Under the pieces are notes generated by a model, which saw nothing but the letters and a program-made list of their open reading frames with translations, was not told where the DNA came from and did not search any database. Both the position numbers and the translations under genes were made by a program. Below, piece after piece: positions 63,559 to 64,000 of a DNA stretch of 64,000 bases (the stretch's first letter is position 1; each line of letters starts with the position of its first letter). Source of the stretch: Nostoc spongiaeforme FACHB-130. Lineage in GTDB: Bacteria; Cyanobacteriota; Cyanobacteriia; Cyanobacteriales; Nostocaceae. The stretch lies in contig NZ_JACJTB010000024.1 in assembly GCF_014698475.1 (NCBI RefSeq), forward strand, positions 1 to 64,000, read 5' to 3'.

Positions 63559-64000
63559 ATGACGCAGGATGAGTTGTTGGCACTGATAGAGCAAGCGGCG
63601 GCTGAGGGTTGGCGAGAGTTAGACTTGTCGGGGCAAAATTTAGCTGAGTTACCAAGAGAAATTGGTAAGTTGCAGCAGCTTGAGTCTTTGATTTTGGGAA
63701 AGAAGGTTGAAGGTTATGAATTTGTAGGAAGCCGCTATCTCGAAAACTTTTCGGGCAACAATTTAAAAACGCTTCCACTCGAACTATTGGATTTGCCTAA
63801 TTTGCGTAAGTTGGATATTAGTGGCAATCCTTTAGAGAGCATTCCCGATGTGGTAACGCAAATACTACATTTAGAGGAACTTATCTTAATTCGAGTAGAG
63901 CTAACTGAAATACCTGATGCGATCGCTAAATTAACCAATCTGACGCAGCTTCACCTCAGTTTCAACAAAATAACCCAGATTCCAGAGGCGATCGCTAAAT
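63559..64000 (+). CDS. Leucine-rich-repeat protein (5' part, runs off the window)
   Basis: At least 147 codons, open to the window edge. It starts MTQDELLALIEQAAAEGWRE, then LDLSGQNLAELPREIGKLQQ and three or more LRR units (NNLKTLPLELLDLPNLRKLD, GNPLESIPDVVTQILHLEEL, LTEIPDAIAKLTNLTQLHLS, FNKITQIPEAIAK). The N-terminal motif followed by LPxxIGxLxxL repeats is common in cyanobacterial Roco-type proteins that carry a Ras-like GTPase and COR domain after the LRR; whether these follow cannot be seen. Confidence 0.8.
   Translation, partial: MTQDELLALIEQAAAEGWRELDLSGQNLAELPREIGKLQQLESLILGKKVEGYEFVGSRYLENFSGNNLKTLPLELLDLPNLRKLDISGNPLESIPDVVTQILHLEELILIRVELTEIPDAIAKLTNLTQLHLSFNKITQIPEAIAK

Overview
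The window is chromosomal DNA of a filamentous, heterocyst-forming cyanobacterium (Nostocales; Nostoc/Anabaena/Calothrix-like). The evidence is dense HIP1 octamers (GCGATCGC), low G+C, a cytochrome c6 gene, a psb34 gene, a hetF homologue, a Cph1-type phytochrome with its RcpA partner, many two-component genes, short heptanucleotide repeats (STRR) and MITE-like intergenic repeats. No tRNA, rRNA or CRISPR array was recognised.

Layout. 1-3.4 kb: the end of an ISL3-like transposase abuts a decapitated PEP-CTERM gene; then a small HD (p)ppGpp-hydrolase-like gene and a MOD1-domain protein followed by a PAS histidine kinase. 3.7-4.6 kb: a gene-free stretch with four related ~107-nt units on the minus strand, each ending in an intrinsic terminator, interpreted as a family of small RNAs. 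4.66-21.4 kb: a contractile injection system (CIS) locus. The minus strand carries sheath, three gp19-type tube proteins, two tail-assembly proteins, DUF6760 and a DUF4255 protein. The plus strand carries a kinase/regulator pair, a second DUF4255 protein, a kelch propeller, an AAA+ ATPase and two probable cargo proteins (DUF4157-GGDEF and a lipase). The two cargo proteins share an N-terminal leader, and each is followed by a small partner candidate. Baseplate, spike and fibre genes are absent here. 21.9-30.5 kb: a double-glycine-leader peptide export cassette (three precursors, C39-peptidase ABC exporter, HlyD adaptor) with a degenerate kinase, a response regulator and a CHASE2 sensor kinase.

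31-48.9 kb is mostly housekeeping and sensory: PEP synthase, XisI-like, PMT glycosyltransferase, phytochrome/rcpA/hybrid kinase, glutathionyl-hydroquinone reductase, MenH-like hydrolase, nucleases, S-adenosylhomocysteinase. 49-57 kb: an iron-siderophore type permease/ATPase operon, a histidine-kinase pseudogene, cytochrome c6, a TPR protein, another Gly-rich double-glycine peptide and a TonB-dependent receptor. 57-64 kb: hetF, psb34, a TPR protein, an antitoxin-like ORF and the start of a leucine-rich-repeat protein.

Most notable: (i) the DUF4157-TM-GGDEF protein, a CIS-type leader and metallopeptidase-like domain fused to a GGDEF domain with an intact signature, next to a lipase carrying the same leader; (ii) the four-copy sRNA-like family at the end of the CIS operon. 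All family assignments come from reading the translated sequence; no database search was run.
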